Source: Sipunculus nudus
Taxonomy: Eukaryota; Annelida; Sipuncula; Golfingiida; Sipunculidae
Direction: 5' to 3'
DNA length: 64,000 nucleotides
NCBI GenBank assembly: GCA_026874595.1
Contig: CM049310.1
Coordinates: forward strand, 69,451,556 to 69,515,555
This document shows positions 37,402 to 44,957 of the stretch, piece by piece; position 1 is the stretch's first letter; every line of letters starts with the position of its first letter. Made by a program: the position numbers and the translations under genes. The notes under the pieces are model-generated. The model did not search any database. It saw nothing but the letters and a program-made list of their open reading frames with translations, and had not been told where the DNA came from.

Positions 37402-37763
37402 ATACCCCCCACCCTTGCGAGTCATTTCCTACCCTGCGAGTCATCCCCCCACCCTTGGAAGATAAATTGACGCCACTGATCTTATACATTTTCTGAAATC
37501 AATGCGTAATACTGTATACTGGTAATATTGTACGAGATATTTTATGCCTTTATACAGGGGCCGATATGATCTGGCAGAAACACACGTTCGGAGGGATGCA
37601 GATTGCCGCTCATGTATTGATCGTCATCGGCTTCAGCGTCAATCTGCTGCCGGAAAACTGGCAAGACACCGTGCTGCGTGTGGCGCATATAAAGAGACGC
37701 CAGGAACAGCCTTCACAGGAAATCTACAGCCCCAGAGCGAGGCTCAAAAGTCTTGCCGGCTGA
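17632..37763 (+). CDS. SLC35F3/F4-like solute carrier, seven exons, 5' end missing
   Basis: Joining 17632-17920, 18467-18695, 24381-24506, 25223-25289, 32059-32181, 36611-36700 and 37558-37763 gives one uninterrupted frame of 375 residues ending at TGA 37761-37763. All six introns are GT..AG and their phases agree. The product is a hydrophobic multi-pass protein of the drug/metabolite transporter superfamily. Order and wording of conserved blocks follow SLC35F3/F4: FTWACTVQLA, FTTWTILFLP, ILWQMTCYMFLRAL, LHERFVGIK, SLTGIILITY, AAFYK, LVLYFTK, VPWDGIAG, VCFGPAVV, FAIPVSAG, VIGFSVNLLPENW. Human SLC35F3 has been linked to thiamine transport and SLC35F4 has no settled substrate, so the substrate here is unknown; a plasma or Golgi membrane location is inference. 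Exon 1 starts inside a codon, so at least one upstream exon with the initiator ATG is missing or lies outside the window. Confidence 0.85.
18467..18695 (+). CDS. SLC35F-like exon b
   Basis: The acceptor TTTCATTTCAG ends at 18466; the donor GTAAAA begins at 18696. The intron before it is 546 bp. It encodes ECTKVFCALGEDEP, then two membrane segments (SCLFCILWQMTCYMFLRAL and TTAIFATAPTFGYILTWVIL) and HERFVGIK, which corresponds to the conserved 'L.(D/E)RF.G.(K/R)' turn of the family. Where vertebrate SLC35F3/F4 carry a Cys-Asn-Lys-rich patch in the fourth membrane segment, this protein has ATAPTF. Confidence 0.85.
19552..19760 (+). mobile_element. LINE reverse transcriptase C-terminal fragment
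   Basis: The + strand reads KRAIRIITNSKYNTRFQITK, then ILKTNDVFRLNIMKFYYKYC, one stop, then further FSF..THEHDT-like sequence. This is the 'QKRAIRII....L...L.I....I..L....F.YK' region found after the palm domain in many CR1/Jockey-type non-LTR retrotransposons. It is 5'-truncated and interrupted, so inactive. Confidence 0.65.
21345..21470. repeat. ATTACT/AGTAAT-rich repeat remnant
   Basis: CTATTACTG, CCTATTACTATTTC, GCCTATTACTTTTAAC and AAGTAATAGGGGGCTG recur within 120 bp. Similar words recur at 22828-22990, suggesting a shared dispersed element. Boundaries are not defined. Confidence 0.35.
22828..22990. repeat. ATTACT/AGTAAT-rich repeat remnant
   Basis: AAGTAATAGCTATTAATCC, GCCTATTACTATTACTATAA, TTGCCTGTTACTAATGAAAA and AAGTAATTGAATTACT occur together. 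They are related to 21345-21470 and have the look of an old hAT- or MITE-type end, but no clean termini are seen. Confidence 0.35.
24381..24506 (+). CDS. SLC35F-like exon c
   Basis: The acceptor ATTATTTCAG ends at 24380; the donor GTAAGTA begins at 24507, a near-perfect consensus. The exon is exactly 42 codons, phase 0 at both ends. It encodes IVSLLLSLTGIILITYHKNF and AMWGAILAAGSATGAAFYK, two membrane segments separated by a short polar loop, matching the 'A..L...GI....Y' and 'G.....S.....(A/L)(L/F)YK' blocks of SLC35F3/F4. Confidence 0.88.
24520..24960 (-). mobile_element. 3' end of an L2/CR1-like LINE in intron 3
   Basis: The - strand reads LFKQLHWLQVKYRIQYKIAV, FVYRHFDESLPSYLSEKI, then RLLRMKVGESSFRFIA and, after stops, remnants of 'WNSLP..LR...L..F...LK'. 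This is the well-known C-terminal 'LHWLPV..RI..K' segment of CR1/L2/Jockey-type elements. It is followed toward 24525 by GCGCTATATAAATACGGCGC, a 3' tail type common in such LINEs. It is 5'-truncated, on the strand opposite the gene, and its 3' end lies only about 15-20 bp from the exon c donor. Confidence 0.75.
25223..25289 (+). CDS. SLC35F-like exon d (67 nt)
   Basis: The acceptor TTTCTGTTTCAG ends at 25222; the donor GTGAGA begins at 25290. It encodes ALFQKVFGTPNAGQTSTLMS and CL, then one base of a split Gly codon. It corresponds to the loop after the sixth membrane segment in SLC35F3/F4, where vertebrate proteins have 'LFK..LG.A..GEAA'. Confidence 0.8.
25290..26439. other. SLC35F-like intron sequence before the hAT-like insertion
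   Basis: No exon or repeat terminus is seen. Open frames near 25631-25885 (-) and 25799-26089 (+) overlap each other on opposite strands and lack recognisable motifs. Confidence 0.4.
27297..29738 (+). mobile_element. Helitron-like (pearl/HINE type) element with tandem core
   Basis: The left end holds TGCCCCCGCCACAAAGTGGC followed by CGGGGCA (27299-27325), a hairpin with one mismatch, then a CCGTCCTT run. The core is a tandem array. The right end holds GGGGGCATTC, a GTGTCGTTCTGACAC hairpin and terminal CTAG (29735-29738) followed by T. Helitrons end in a hairpin plus CTRR and insert before T, and mollusc pearl elements have tandem cores, so the class is well motivated. No Rep/helicase is present. 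The exact 5' boundary is uncertain by tens of bases. Confidence 0.65.
27374..29700 (+). repeat. 180-bp tandem array, about 13 units
   Basis: The marker GACAAATACA/GACAGATACA occurs at 27551, 27731, 27911, 28090, 28270, 28430, 28610, 28790, 28971 and 29151, and in weaker form at about 29331 and 29511. Spacing is 179-181 bp, except one 160-bp step caused by a 20-bp deletion. Units with GACAGATACA and CATATATTGG alternate with units having GACAAATACA and CAGATATTGG between 27911 and 28790, giving a dimeric higher-order pattern. Frames such as 27283-27498 and 28186-28395 are translations of the array. Confidence 0.9.
30276..30499. mobile_element. MITE family B (GGGGCGGATCCAGGA), copy 1
   Basis: The left end GGGGCGGATCCAGGA and right end GCATCCGCTCCTGG form imperfect inverted termini. 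The interior has two long G-runs (30306-30324 and 30443-30461) and GGTCTGAAACCCT. It matches the copy at 31451-31651 throughout. It begins 28 bp right of the hAT-like element. Confidence 0.6.
31451..31651. mobile_element. MITE family B, copy 2
   Basis: It reads AGAGGCGATCCAGGATTAAG at the left and CTGGATCCGCTTCTGG at the right. The interior shares a G-run, GTCTGAAACCCTACA, and AGGTTGCTTCGGCTGA (AGGTTGCGTCGGTTGA in copy 1). Same orientation as copy 1, about 1.2 kb away in the same intron. Confidence 0.6.
32059..32181 (+). CDS. SLC35F-like exon e
   Basis: The acceptor TTTTTGTCTTTTAG ends at 32058; the donor GTTAGT begins at 32182. It enters with two bases and leaves with one. It encodes GLCNLSIGWPLLLVLYFTKA and EPIVWSSVPWDGIAGATST. 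LVLYFTK.E followed by VPW..I.G matches the 'ILYFTKVE.......(I/L)PW..LCG' block of SLC35F3/F4, the strongest family signature in this gene. Confidence 0.9.
32278..32350 (-). repeat. Dispersed repeat module R1, copy 2 (inverted)
   Basis: On the - strand it reads GAAAATCAGTTGCTTCTTTA, GAAGCGTAAGATTT and GGCTGCCTCGGGAGCGTAAG, matching 915-990 on the + strand with scattered differences. Confidence 0.5.
33745..33865 (+). repeat. Dispersed repeat module R2, copy 1
   Basis: AAATTTTGATTTTCGAGTTT, GACAGGTGAGATAAG, GGAAGAGGTGCGTTTTGAG, then ACCTCTGGTGG. The same sequence of words is found at 55512-55630 with about 20-30 percent visible difference. Confidence 0.5.
34018..34265 (-). mobile_element. MITE family A, copy in intron 5
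   Basis: GGTTAATTCTAAA, CTCATAAATGGAACCAAAGT, TTAATATATTTCATT, ATTCTC, GATTACATTGACCAC, TTTGCCAAAAA and ATATTGACGCCCC follow in the same order as in the reverse complement of 37043-37477. Long G- and C-runs (34161-34176, 34195-34206) flank the GATTACATTGACC word and could pair into a hairpin. Confidence 0.6.
36130..36169. repeat. Poly-C tract
   Basis: Forty bases of almost pure C with one T and one G. The G-rich complement could fold as a quadruplex. Length is unreliable because such runs are error-prone in assembly. Confidence 0.85.
36611..36700 (+). CDS. SLC35F-like exon f (90 nt)
   Basis: The acceptor is GTTTTGTCAG ending at 36610; a competing TTTTCAG at 36617 would put a stop in frame after nine codons, so the upstream site is chosen. 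The donor GTATGT begins at 36701. It encodes VFSFLVCFGPAVVPIHWVEC followed by GYVFAIPVSA, corresponding to 'N..LNFG.A.TYP...S.G...S.PVNA' of SLC35F3/F4. The fit supports the choice of acceptor. Confidence 0.82.
37043..37477 (+). mobile_element. MITE family A, long copy with inverted termini
   Basis: The left end GGGGCGTCAATTCAGGGGGG and right end AATTGACGCCACT form inverted repeats. Contents in order: CCCCCACTTTTTGGCAAGGG, GGTCAATGTAATCATCCCCC, GACTTTGGTTCCAATTATGA, a TA microsatellite, and GAGTCAT..CACCCTTG repeats. It ends 80 bp before exon g. Confidence 0.65.
37332..37398. repeat. (TA)n microsatellite inside a MITE
   Basis: About 33 TA units with a single C interruption near 37343. Confidence 0.9.
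37558..37763 (+). CDS. SLC35F-like last exon g with stop
   Basis: The acceptor TGCCTTTATACAG ends at 37557. It encodes GADMIWQKHTFGGMQIAAHV, then LIVIGFSVNLLPENW and a basic cytoplasmic tail (RVAHIKRRQEQPSQEIYSPR and onward), ending at TGA 37761-37763. 'GF...LLPE.W' followed by a Lys/Arg-rich tail is the C-terminal signature of SLC35F3/F4. The tail is short, about 36 residues after the final membrane segment. Confidence 0.88.
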
Positions 37764-38420
37764 GCAGATCATGGCGCAGGTCATAGGTCATAGGTCACGT
37801 ACTGCCTTGGTGCCACCACTCCGTGCCATACCACCGACGCTGTTGTCGTTATGTATTACACTTTATGAAAGGTGCAATCGATTCTGGTGCTGATGGGTGA
37901 CAACATCCGCCATCAAAATATGTGGCATTTATAGCAAAAGGGTCTGTGTGATGCCCAGTGCATAAACCCAGTGTGTTCTCATGATGTACATGTTTACACA
38001 TTTCGTGTATGACAGCATTTTTTTTTGTGATAGAGCTGCCATTCTGCCTTTGGCCAATGAACTTCTTTGTTGTTAGACATATTTAAATCGGGAACACATA
38101 TATGGTGCTATATTTCGTTCGTTATTAAATTTTATCTAATATCACATTTTTTTGCCAAAATGCCTTTGGATTTCTTTAAGACAAACCAAATTGGTCAAGC
38201 ATTGTCCTTGCATGGACGACTTGTGCTTCACAGAAGACATAATAAAAACTTAGATAATATTAGTTCATCAAAAGATACAATTTATAGACTTATTCTAGTC
38301 AATATAAATGGTAAATTCGGTAAAGCTCGCGATTGTTTTAAGATTTTGAGTGGGACATCCGTCCAATTAAAACAAATTAAACACAGAATTTTTAGTTACA
38401 AATAAAAGGTGACCGTATTT
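37764..38420 (+). other. Likely 3' UTR with candidate poly(A) signal
   Basis: No further coding match follows the stop. A canonical AATAAA lies at 38401-38406, followed by GT-rich bases (AGGTGACCGT). Another AATAAATAAA lies at 39466-39475. Which is used cannot be told from sequence alone. The 112-codon frame at 38067-38405 has no recognised motif. Confidence 0.4.
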
Positions 38421-40300
38421 TTAACTCTCAGAGCACTACCGCAATTAATGCCACTTGTGCCTCCCACTTCGACACTGATTTGGTGATATGATGTCATGTC
38501 AATCAGAATATATTCTTGTAATTTACTGTAACTTTGAGATGGTGGGTCTCTCTGTGCCCCCACATCCTCCACTTCATGTGTGGCCACTTCTTCATAGGCT
38601 GTTTAATCAGGGCACGTCCTAACAATATCATGTACAAGATCGGTCATTACTGATCCCGCGAAATATCATGTCTAAGTGTTATCCCGAGGCCACACAAAAA
38701 ATAAAGTGTTTTGCGGTCTGTTGAGCATTTCTGATATATTTTTGTTGGAACAAATTACACATTTTTCCAAATGTATAGAAAGAATACAAAGTGCTTCAAA
38801 TCTTGATATGATGCATATTAACGAAAATATAGCATTATTAAAACAGGTGAAAATTTCTATGAAAGGCTCAAGCATCATTCACAACATACTCCGTAGGATA
38901 TGTTTTTTTACGTGTGGCCTTAGTCGTCGGACTCTCGTCGGAGTTCCTGATTTAAATGCATCAAAATGTAAAGAGAATTCAGCCAATGAGAATGATTGAA
39001 CATGGTAGAATCATTAAGAGAAAACAAAGAAAGGAAATTTGTAAAATAGTTTGTGTATTTTTTTCTATTAAAAGGATAACGTAAAAAATATTTAACAAAT
39101 TTCCATTAGAATGGTTTTTGGAGGGGAAGTGGTATGCGCTAGTTTCATTTTAGTACGGATCCTTATTAAGTGCGGGTCACTAATCATTGGTTTGTTGGCG
39201 GAGGTAAGCACTTATTTCGTACCATCACAGTTCTGATAGTTTTTATTGGCTTATACGTGACAGACCCTTTAAAAAATCGAATTATGGTAACCTTTCTTAC
39301 GGCCATTTACTGTAATGGTTTTAATATTATTAGATATAATATAATGATCAAATGAAACAATTCGCCTAAATTTATACTCTTGTTACAAAATCCTTATAAC
39401 ACGATCTAGTCATGAATGTTGATGTATTATTGTAACGGACAGGATGTTTCTGAATATTTACGTTGAATAAATAAATTCTGATTATAATGGAGACTTTCTT
39501 ATTTTGAATCCCCTACCTTGAGACATGTAAACATATTTCACAAACACATACAGCTGAATTTGTCCAAAGGGTCCCCTTATTTTCGGCGTATGCCACAAAT
39601 ATCAAGGGCATTTAAATGAATAGAGAAATATTAGAGGGGCAAGATGCAAATGATGATCCAACACCCCCCCCCCCCCCCCCCCATATTTCGAAAACGGAAA
39701 ACGGAAATGTGCATTTCTTACTCCTGCAGTAGGGAGTTTTCTTCTTGAAATCAGTATAATTCACTGCTGCCAGATGGCGCCACGACCAGGTCACCAAATA
39801 TAACCGATATTAACCGGAAACGGCCGAGTGATCGACAGTTTTGCTTCTGTGACACGTGCGTCAGAGGTCCGAAAACATCTAAACTATCAATGTTCATAAA
39901 TGTAGCATCGATAAATAGGTACAGATTTTAGCTATTCAACCCGAACCCCTCTACATTTTTCCTAATATAATAGTAAGCTATTTTCTTTTCTCTCGCCTTA
40001 TTCTTTGTCAAAGATTGCCTGGGCTTCGGTCCAGGCTAGACTCCATCTTTATCTTTTTAATTTGATTTTTTTAAAAGTTGGAACAAGTCATTAATGTGAC
40101 TGAGGTTTTACTGATAATTCGTTCTGGCTTATATCTCTAGCTGTACAAGGTACCCTAACCTGAAAACCAATTTTTCTTCTTCTCTTGTATGCCACAGATT
40201 TTATCAGGAATCCTTTTATCTTTTTTTTCTTTTCATCATTGGTATACAACTATTTTCTCAATAAATTTATTATTTTGCTCCATATTGTTACATGGATCAC
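38421..40300. other. Non-coding sequence downstream of the gene
   Basis: No gene or bounded repeat recognised. A C-run lies at about 39663-39682. Short frames (38676-38999 and its antisense) lack motifs. Confidence 0.4.
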
Positions 40301-40319
40301 AAAGATAACCCAATTGTTA

Positions 40320-41476
40320 TCCTACTTTTCTAAGTAATAATTGTATATAGAAAGAAAAAACATTCATAGAAGGAAGTTTAACTATGTGTAACCTCCATTG
40401 ATTTAAACCGTTCCATTTATCGTCATGCTGCTGCAGTATACCATTTTTCTCTGCAACAATGCGGTCCATACATTCAACTTTCTTTATATGGTCCACTCCC
40501 ATTGTTTGAACTTCTCCTGTATTGAATTATTATAAAGGTATACATCAAAATTAATACATCAATTACCTTTTTTCATGCTATAAAACAACCTGAAAAGATT
40601 ATATACGGACAGAGTATTGGCAATTTTATAACAGCTGTCTTCGCCCATGATAAAATATGACAATATAGTAAAGTTGCGAATCGGCATTCGCAGAAAAGAT
40701 GAATTACGGTCGCTTATCAGTTGTACAATAAGAACATCCATAATGTTCCATAACCCTCCATTTGAAAAGCTTCTCATTCATAACCTCAATTCAGCTAATA
40801 TATTGTGTAGTGTTCTAAACTGGCACTGACGTATATACTTTTTGGAAGTTACGTTATCTACATGCAGAACTGCATCTCTCCAATCAAACTCCGATTATCA
40901 ATTATAGTTAAAAATGTTCCTTTATTCACTGGCTCAGCTGACTTTTTGTATGATATATTTATAAATCAATTTGAAGCCTGTTTTTGACAAGTCAATTATT
41001 GTCTCTTTCAGTGGCATATATATGCCCTAAGATAAATGTATATCCAAACTGAAAGAGGTATTGCAAAAGAAGAAATGGCTTCCATTTTGGAGGTATTGCT
41101 TGTTGGAATAAATACCAATGGATAAAATATTTTTTTGTAGGCAATACTTGACGGAACTAAAATATCAGATAAATATTTTTCCATCCCTTGGCATGATAAA
41201 AAATGGTGAACATATTTTATTCTTAAATTATCCAGGTTCTTAAAATAAAACGGTCAGTTGTTTACGGTCAATTTGTATGTACTTATTATTACACACGTGT
41301 TGAAGCAAACTAACCTCTGTAATAGTGGGCTCACATGAGCTATACTTTTTCCATACTTTGAAACAATTATCATAAAATTGAGAAATTTTACTCCGTATAT
41401 TGCTGCCCTCAAAAATGGAACCTGTGATTTCCATGCCACCTATTCTGTAGGAAAAATGATCAGGTATGGCTGTCAA
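40320..41476 (-). pseudogene. L1-like ORF2 C-terminal remnant with CCHC motif
   Basis: The - strand reads SKISQFYDNCFKVWKKYSS and NNKYIQIDRKQ (41240-41440), the 'W....NN..I' region following the RT palm in L1-type ORF2. CSYC (40725-40736) and IHLFCEC (40684-40704) then form the C-x2-C...H-x4-C knuckle typical of the L1 C-terminus, with one frameshift between the halves. The region after it down to 40320 stays weakly LINE-like. Confidence 0.6.
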
Positions 41477-41479
41477 TTT

Positions 41480-42716
41480 TTTATTTTTATTTTTTTATTT
41501 TTTTGCGTCTACTGCATTGATCAACATGATTTTTGCATGAATATTGATCATGAAGTGTTCCATCAGTTCCTGCAAACTGGCGGTACCACCTGTACTTTTT
41601 CTAATTTTTACGAATTTTTTTCTCTATTTTTGATACTTTCAAAGAGGCTGTCATCTGTTAACAGGGCACAATTCATAACCGCTGGACCTTGAATCTTCTA
41701 ACTTGACATCAAATGAGGTCCATGAGAAGTCTCTCTGGAAATCTGAAATACAGTCTCTGTTACCCATATCCTCCGAGCTATGGGGCTCGTAAATCCCCCC
41801 CCCCCCCCCGAATAATTAAAAATGTGATATAAAAACTCTGCGTTAGTTTCCAGAAAACTCCTCTGAGACTCCTTGACCAATCTTGTACCTTCACCTATGT
41901 TGTTGTGCCTAACATAAACAGGTGGCACCACCAGCAGTCCTTTCTGTGCAGAACAAATCTGGGTGTCTTTTGGCTAACAGCCCATATCTCAGGAGAGGCT
42001 CAACGTATTGTACTGAAAGTTTGCATGTCCATAGATCTTGGATCTCTCTATCTCATAATTGCGACTGGTGGTGCCACCTAAAATACTTTTTGCATCTGTG
42101 CATTTGCCATCTATTCGTCTTACTGGTTCTTCGATGTATAAGGTTGAAATTGTGCATGTTCACAGATCCTCAACACATACATCTCATAAACAAGATGGGT
42201 GGCGCCGTCTGCAGTCGTTAACGCGTGGCGTCCATTGGTATATTTGCTTTTGGTAAAAATTTCTCATATCTCAGGAATGGTTCAAGATATTGGTCTGAAA
42301 TTTGGCATGTTCATCCATCTTGGAAAGTTTTTTCGTAAACCAGACAGGTGGCGCCACATACTTTCCCGGTTTTGTAGAATAAATAAATGCCCTTTTCTCA
42401 GGAGAGATTTGGTGTATTGGCCTGAATTGGTGCATACCCATAGATCTTGGACTCCTCCATCTTGTACTCAAGTCTGGTGGTGCCATCTGCATGCCTACAT
42501 GAGCTTTGGGTGAAAATTGCTCAAATCTTAGGAGCGGTTCAAGATATTGGTCTGAAATTTGGCATGTCAATCTGTCTTAAAGAGTTTTCTCATAAACCTG
42601 ACATTTCTAATGACTATTCGCAAAAAATTCATGATTTTTGGCACTCTGGCAGTCATTTTGCTTATTGTTCAACATTCCTTGAATTCAGCTGAGCGTCATG
42701 ACCCATGGGCCACTAG
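41480..42716 (+). mobile_element. Helitron-like element with ~130-bp internal repeats
   Basis: The left part carries CATTGATCAACATGATTTTTGC, CTGTTAACAGGGCAC and ATAACCGCTGGACC. The middle has CTCAGGAGAGG-type units at 41988, 42270, 42398 and 42527, each followed by TTGG/TTGTACTGAAA and GGTGG(T/C)GCCA. The right end has TGACCCATGGGCC and CTAG (42713-42716) then T. The same left and right words occur in the element at 61146-62690. CTAG followed by T after a palindrome fits a Helitron 3' end. It interrupts the RT region of the L1-like LINE. A C-run lies at 41797-41810. Confidence 0.6.
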
Positions 42717-43960
42717 TTTATTATGCAACTCTTTAAACTTTCGTGCAATGATTTGACCCAAAGAATAAAGCTTTTTCCAAAGACAAATGTATGTAACACG
42801 TCAAATAGAAAACTGTAATGTATAGAATTAAATGCTGCGGCAAAATATATTGCGAAGAGAATTACCTGTTTATTTTCTTAGAAACAATAGTCAATAACAT
42901 CACTTATGTGACGGGTTGTGTCTGATATTTTTCGACCTTTTATAAAGGCAGTTCGATCATCACCTATAATTTTTGGCAATACTGACTGGATACGTTTAAC
43001 TAATATTTTACTTACTAATAGGACTTTAACATCTACATTTACTAAACATATTGGCCTCCATGAAGATATATATAATAAAAACTTTATTTATTCTACATGG
43101 ATTGTACAACTAGTTATAATAACTAATACGCGGCACTCTCCATGGCACGGATGTTGGCGCTCGGTAGTCGCTAAGGGTGGAGGAAACCGGAGGACCCGGA
43201 GAAAACCACCGACCTTGGACGGGCCACTACAACCCATTCTCATAGTCATAGCCACACCAGGAATCGAACCCGGGTCGCCAGCGGAGAAGGCCGAGCGTTT
43301 TACCACTCAGCTGTCCAGGTCCAAAGCCAAATGTATGTAATATATAAAGATATATATCTGTTATCTTTACCTGGTTTTACAGCATATGTGAACCCTGCTT
43401 GCCGCTGACTATTTGTATGTGACCCTTCTATATGATTTTTAATTAAACAGTTAAAAAAAAGTCACCTAGTACGTCGAAAAATGTGATGTTAAATTATTTG
43501 GGCAAACTATCGTTACCTAGGGTTTTATTATTCTTCATTTCTTTAAGGCTGCTAAAACTTGGTCTTTACTTACAAGACCCTCACAAAATTCTTCTTCGTC
43601 TGCTGAAAGTGTTGGAAAATTAATGTCGGAAAAAGTTATGGTTGTTCTCTTGAATATAATTCGCTCCTTTATATTTGTTCTTGAAAAATAATTTTATTTC
43701 CTTCATAACGGAACCTGGATTAGTATTTCTTTATTATCCACTGCCGATTTTCTAATGGTTGATTTTCGTTTATTCCTTCTCCCAATATTAAATAAAAATA
43801 TTTTGTAATGCGACCACTCCACCCTGGATCTGATTATTAAGCCTCGGTTAATTTTCTGAAAATAATCTGAAAACCAATGATAAATTATATCAGCTTTTTG
43901 ATTTGCAACATGCATTGCAAAATTTAATATCATAAAATGTGTGACAGCACTCGTTTCCAA
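42717..43960 (-). pseudogene. L1-like ORF2 reverse transcriptase remnant
   Basis: Blocks on the - strand include RSRVEW, TTITFSDINFPTLSADEEEF with LVSKDQVLAALK, MKNNKTLGNDSLPK, AGFTYAVKPGKDNRYIS, then after the SINE SWRPICLVNVDVKVLLVSKI, IIGDDRTAFIKGRKISD, FAAAFNSIHYSFLFD and FILWVKSL. These follow the order of RT motifs 0-2b in L1-type elements. At least one frameshift (after LAALK) and stops are present. RT motifs with the catalytic aspartates are gone. Confidence 0.78.
43074..43346 (-). mobile_element. tRNA-derived SINE with 11-bp target duplication
   Basis: On the - strand GCTGAGTGGTAAAACGCTCG (an A-box-like segment, plus-strand 43293-43312) and GGGTTCGATTCC (a B-box, about 43260-43271) are spaced as in a tRNA-derived RNA polymerase III promoter. 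They are followed by GGTGGTTTTCTCCGGGTCCT, a conserved SINE body segment, and an A/T-rich tail. AAGATATATAT occurs on both sides (43063-43073 and 43347-43357). Removing the insert restores continuous LINE reading from KPGKDNRYIS into SWRPIC. The 72-codon frame at 43088-43306 is a translation of this SINE. Confidence 0.8.
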
Positions 43961-44099
43961 GTCGTTTTGACGTAAAGATTAAAAATGTTATGTTATCCAT
44001 ACCTGAAACGTTTTCTTTGTTTGAATAGATACCATTAGCACAGGTCATGCTCATAGACCCGTGCATTGTTACCAAGCACCTTATAGTAATGGTCCCGTT

Positions 44100-44900
44100 A
44101 CCCTCAGGTGATCATATATCTATATAGTCCACAGCCTTTGCATTTCTTATTGTTCAACAGCTAGCTACCAGACGTCGCCACCTTTATCCTACCCCATCGT
44201 CCAGGGCAAATCATGTAAATATTTACGGTTAATATAAAGCCAGACTGCAGATTTGAGGGTCATTCCAACCGCCATTCTCTTTCATATTTTCTCTGATCCA
44301 CAATAAAATCAACTTTAACTCAGAAATAACATTAATAATTTTAATGCCTTTATATTATTAACTTCTCATGAATGAGCCTTGCGCGCTGAATGCACATAAC
44401 ATTTCAAAAGAAATTTAGAAATAAAAATTTTCCCAATCGCATAAACCAACAAAACATTTAATAGTGCCCATTCTTTCAGTACTTATTTTTAAAATATGTT
44501 TGTTTCCTGTATACTCTGCTCAAAGTAGTTACATGAAGCATTTCTCTTGTCTGCCGAATATCGGGATCCCAAATATGTGAGTTTTTATTTTTTATATTGA
44601 TACATTGTTATATTAAAGCAAACATGAAATTGAATACACTTTTCTATGCTTAAGATACCTAATATCGTGAAATAATATTCAAGGTTTATCAAATTAATTT
44701 TTATTTTTAAAATTAATTCTATTTTCAGGGGCGGATTAAGGATGTAGGAAAATTAGGGGTCCAGCTCAGGATTGCTTGAACCTGAAAAGGCAAAAACTCA
44801 GATGAGAAAAATTACAGGAAGTGGAATGTATCTCTTATATATACTATAAATATATATATATTGTAGTTTGGATGAAAATTAATAAGTGAAAATTCTTAAG

Positions 44901-44957
<57 letters not shown>

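Noticed and set aside
38067-38405. 112-codon + strand frame downstream of the transporter
   Set aside because: It has no recognised motif and lies between the stop codon and a candidate poly(A) signal, so 3' UTR is the simpler reading.
43088-43306. 72-codon - strand frame with GDPGSIPGVA
   Set aside because: This peptide wording is the translation of a tRNA-like B-box region in the SINE, not a protein gene.
43255-43315. A genuine tRNA gene on the - strand
   Set aside because: The A- and B-box segments are present, but the sequence continues into a SINE body, is flanked by an 11-bp target duplication, and I could not form a full cloverleaf with a paired acceptor stem.
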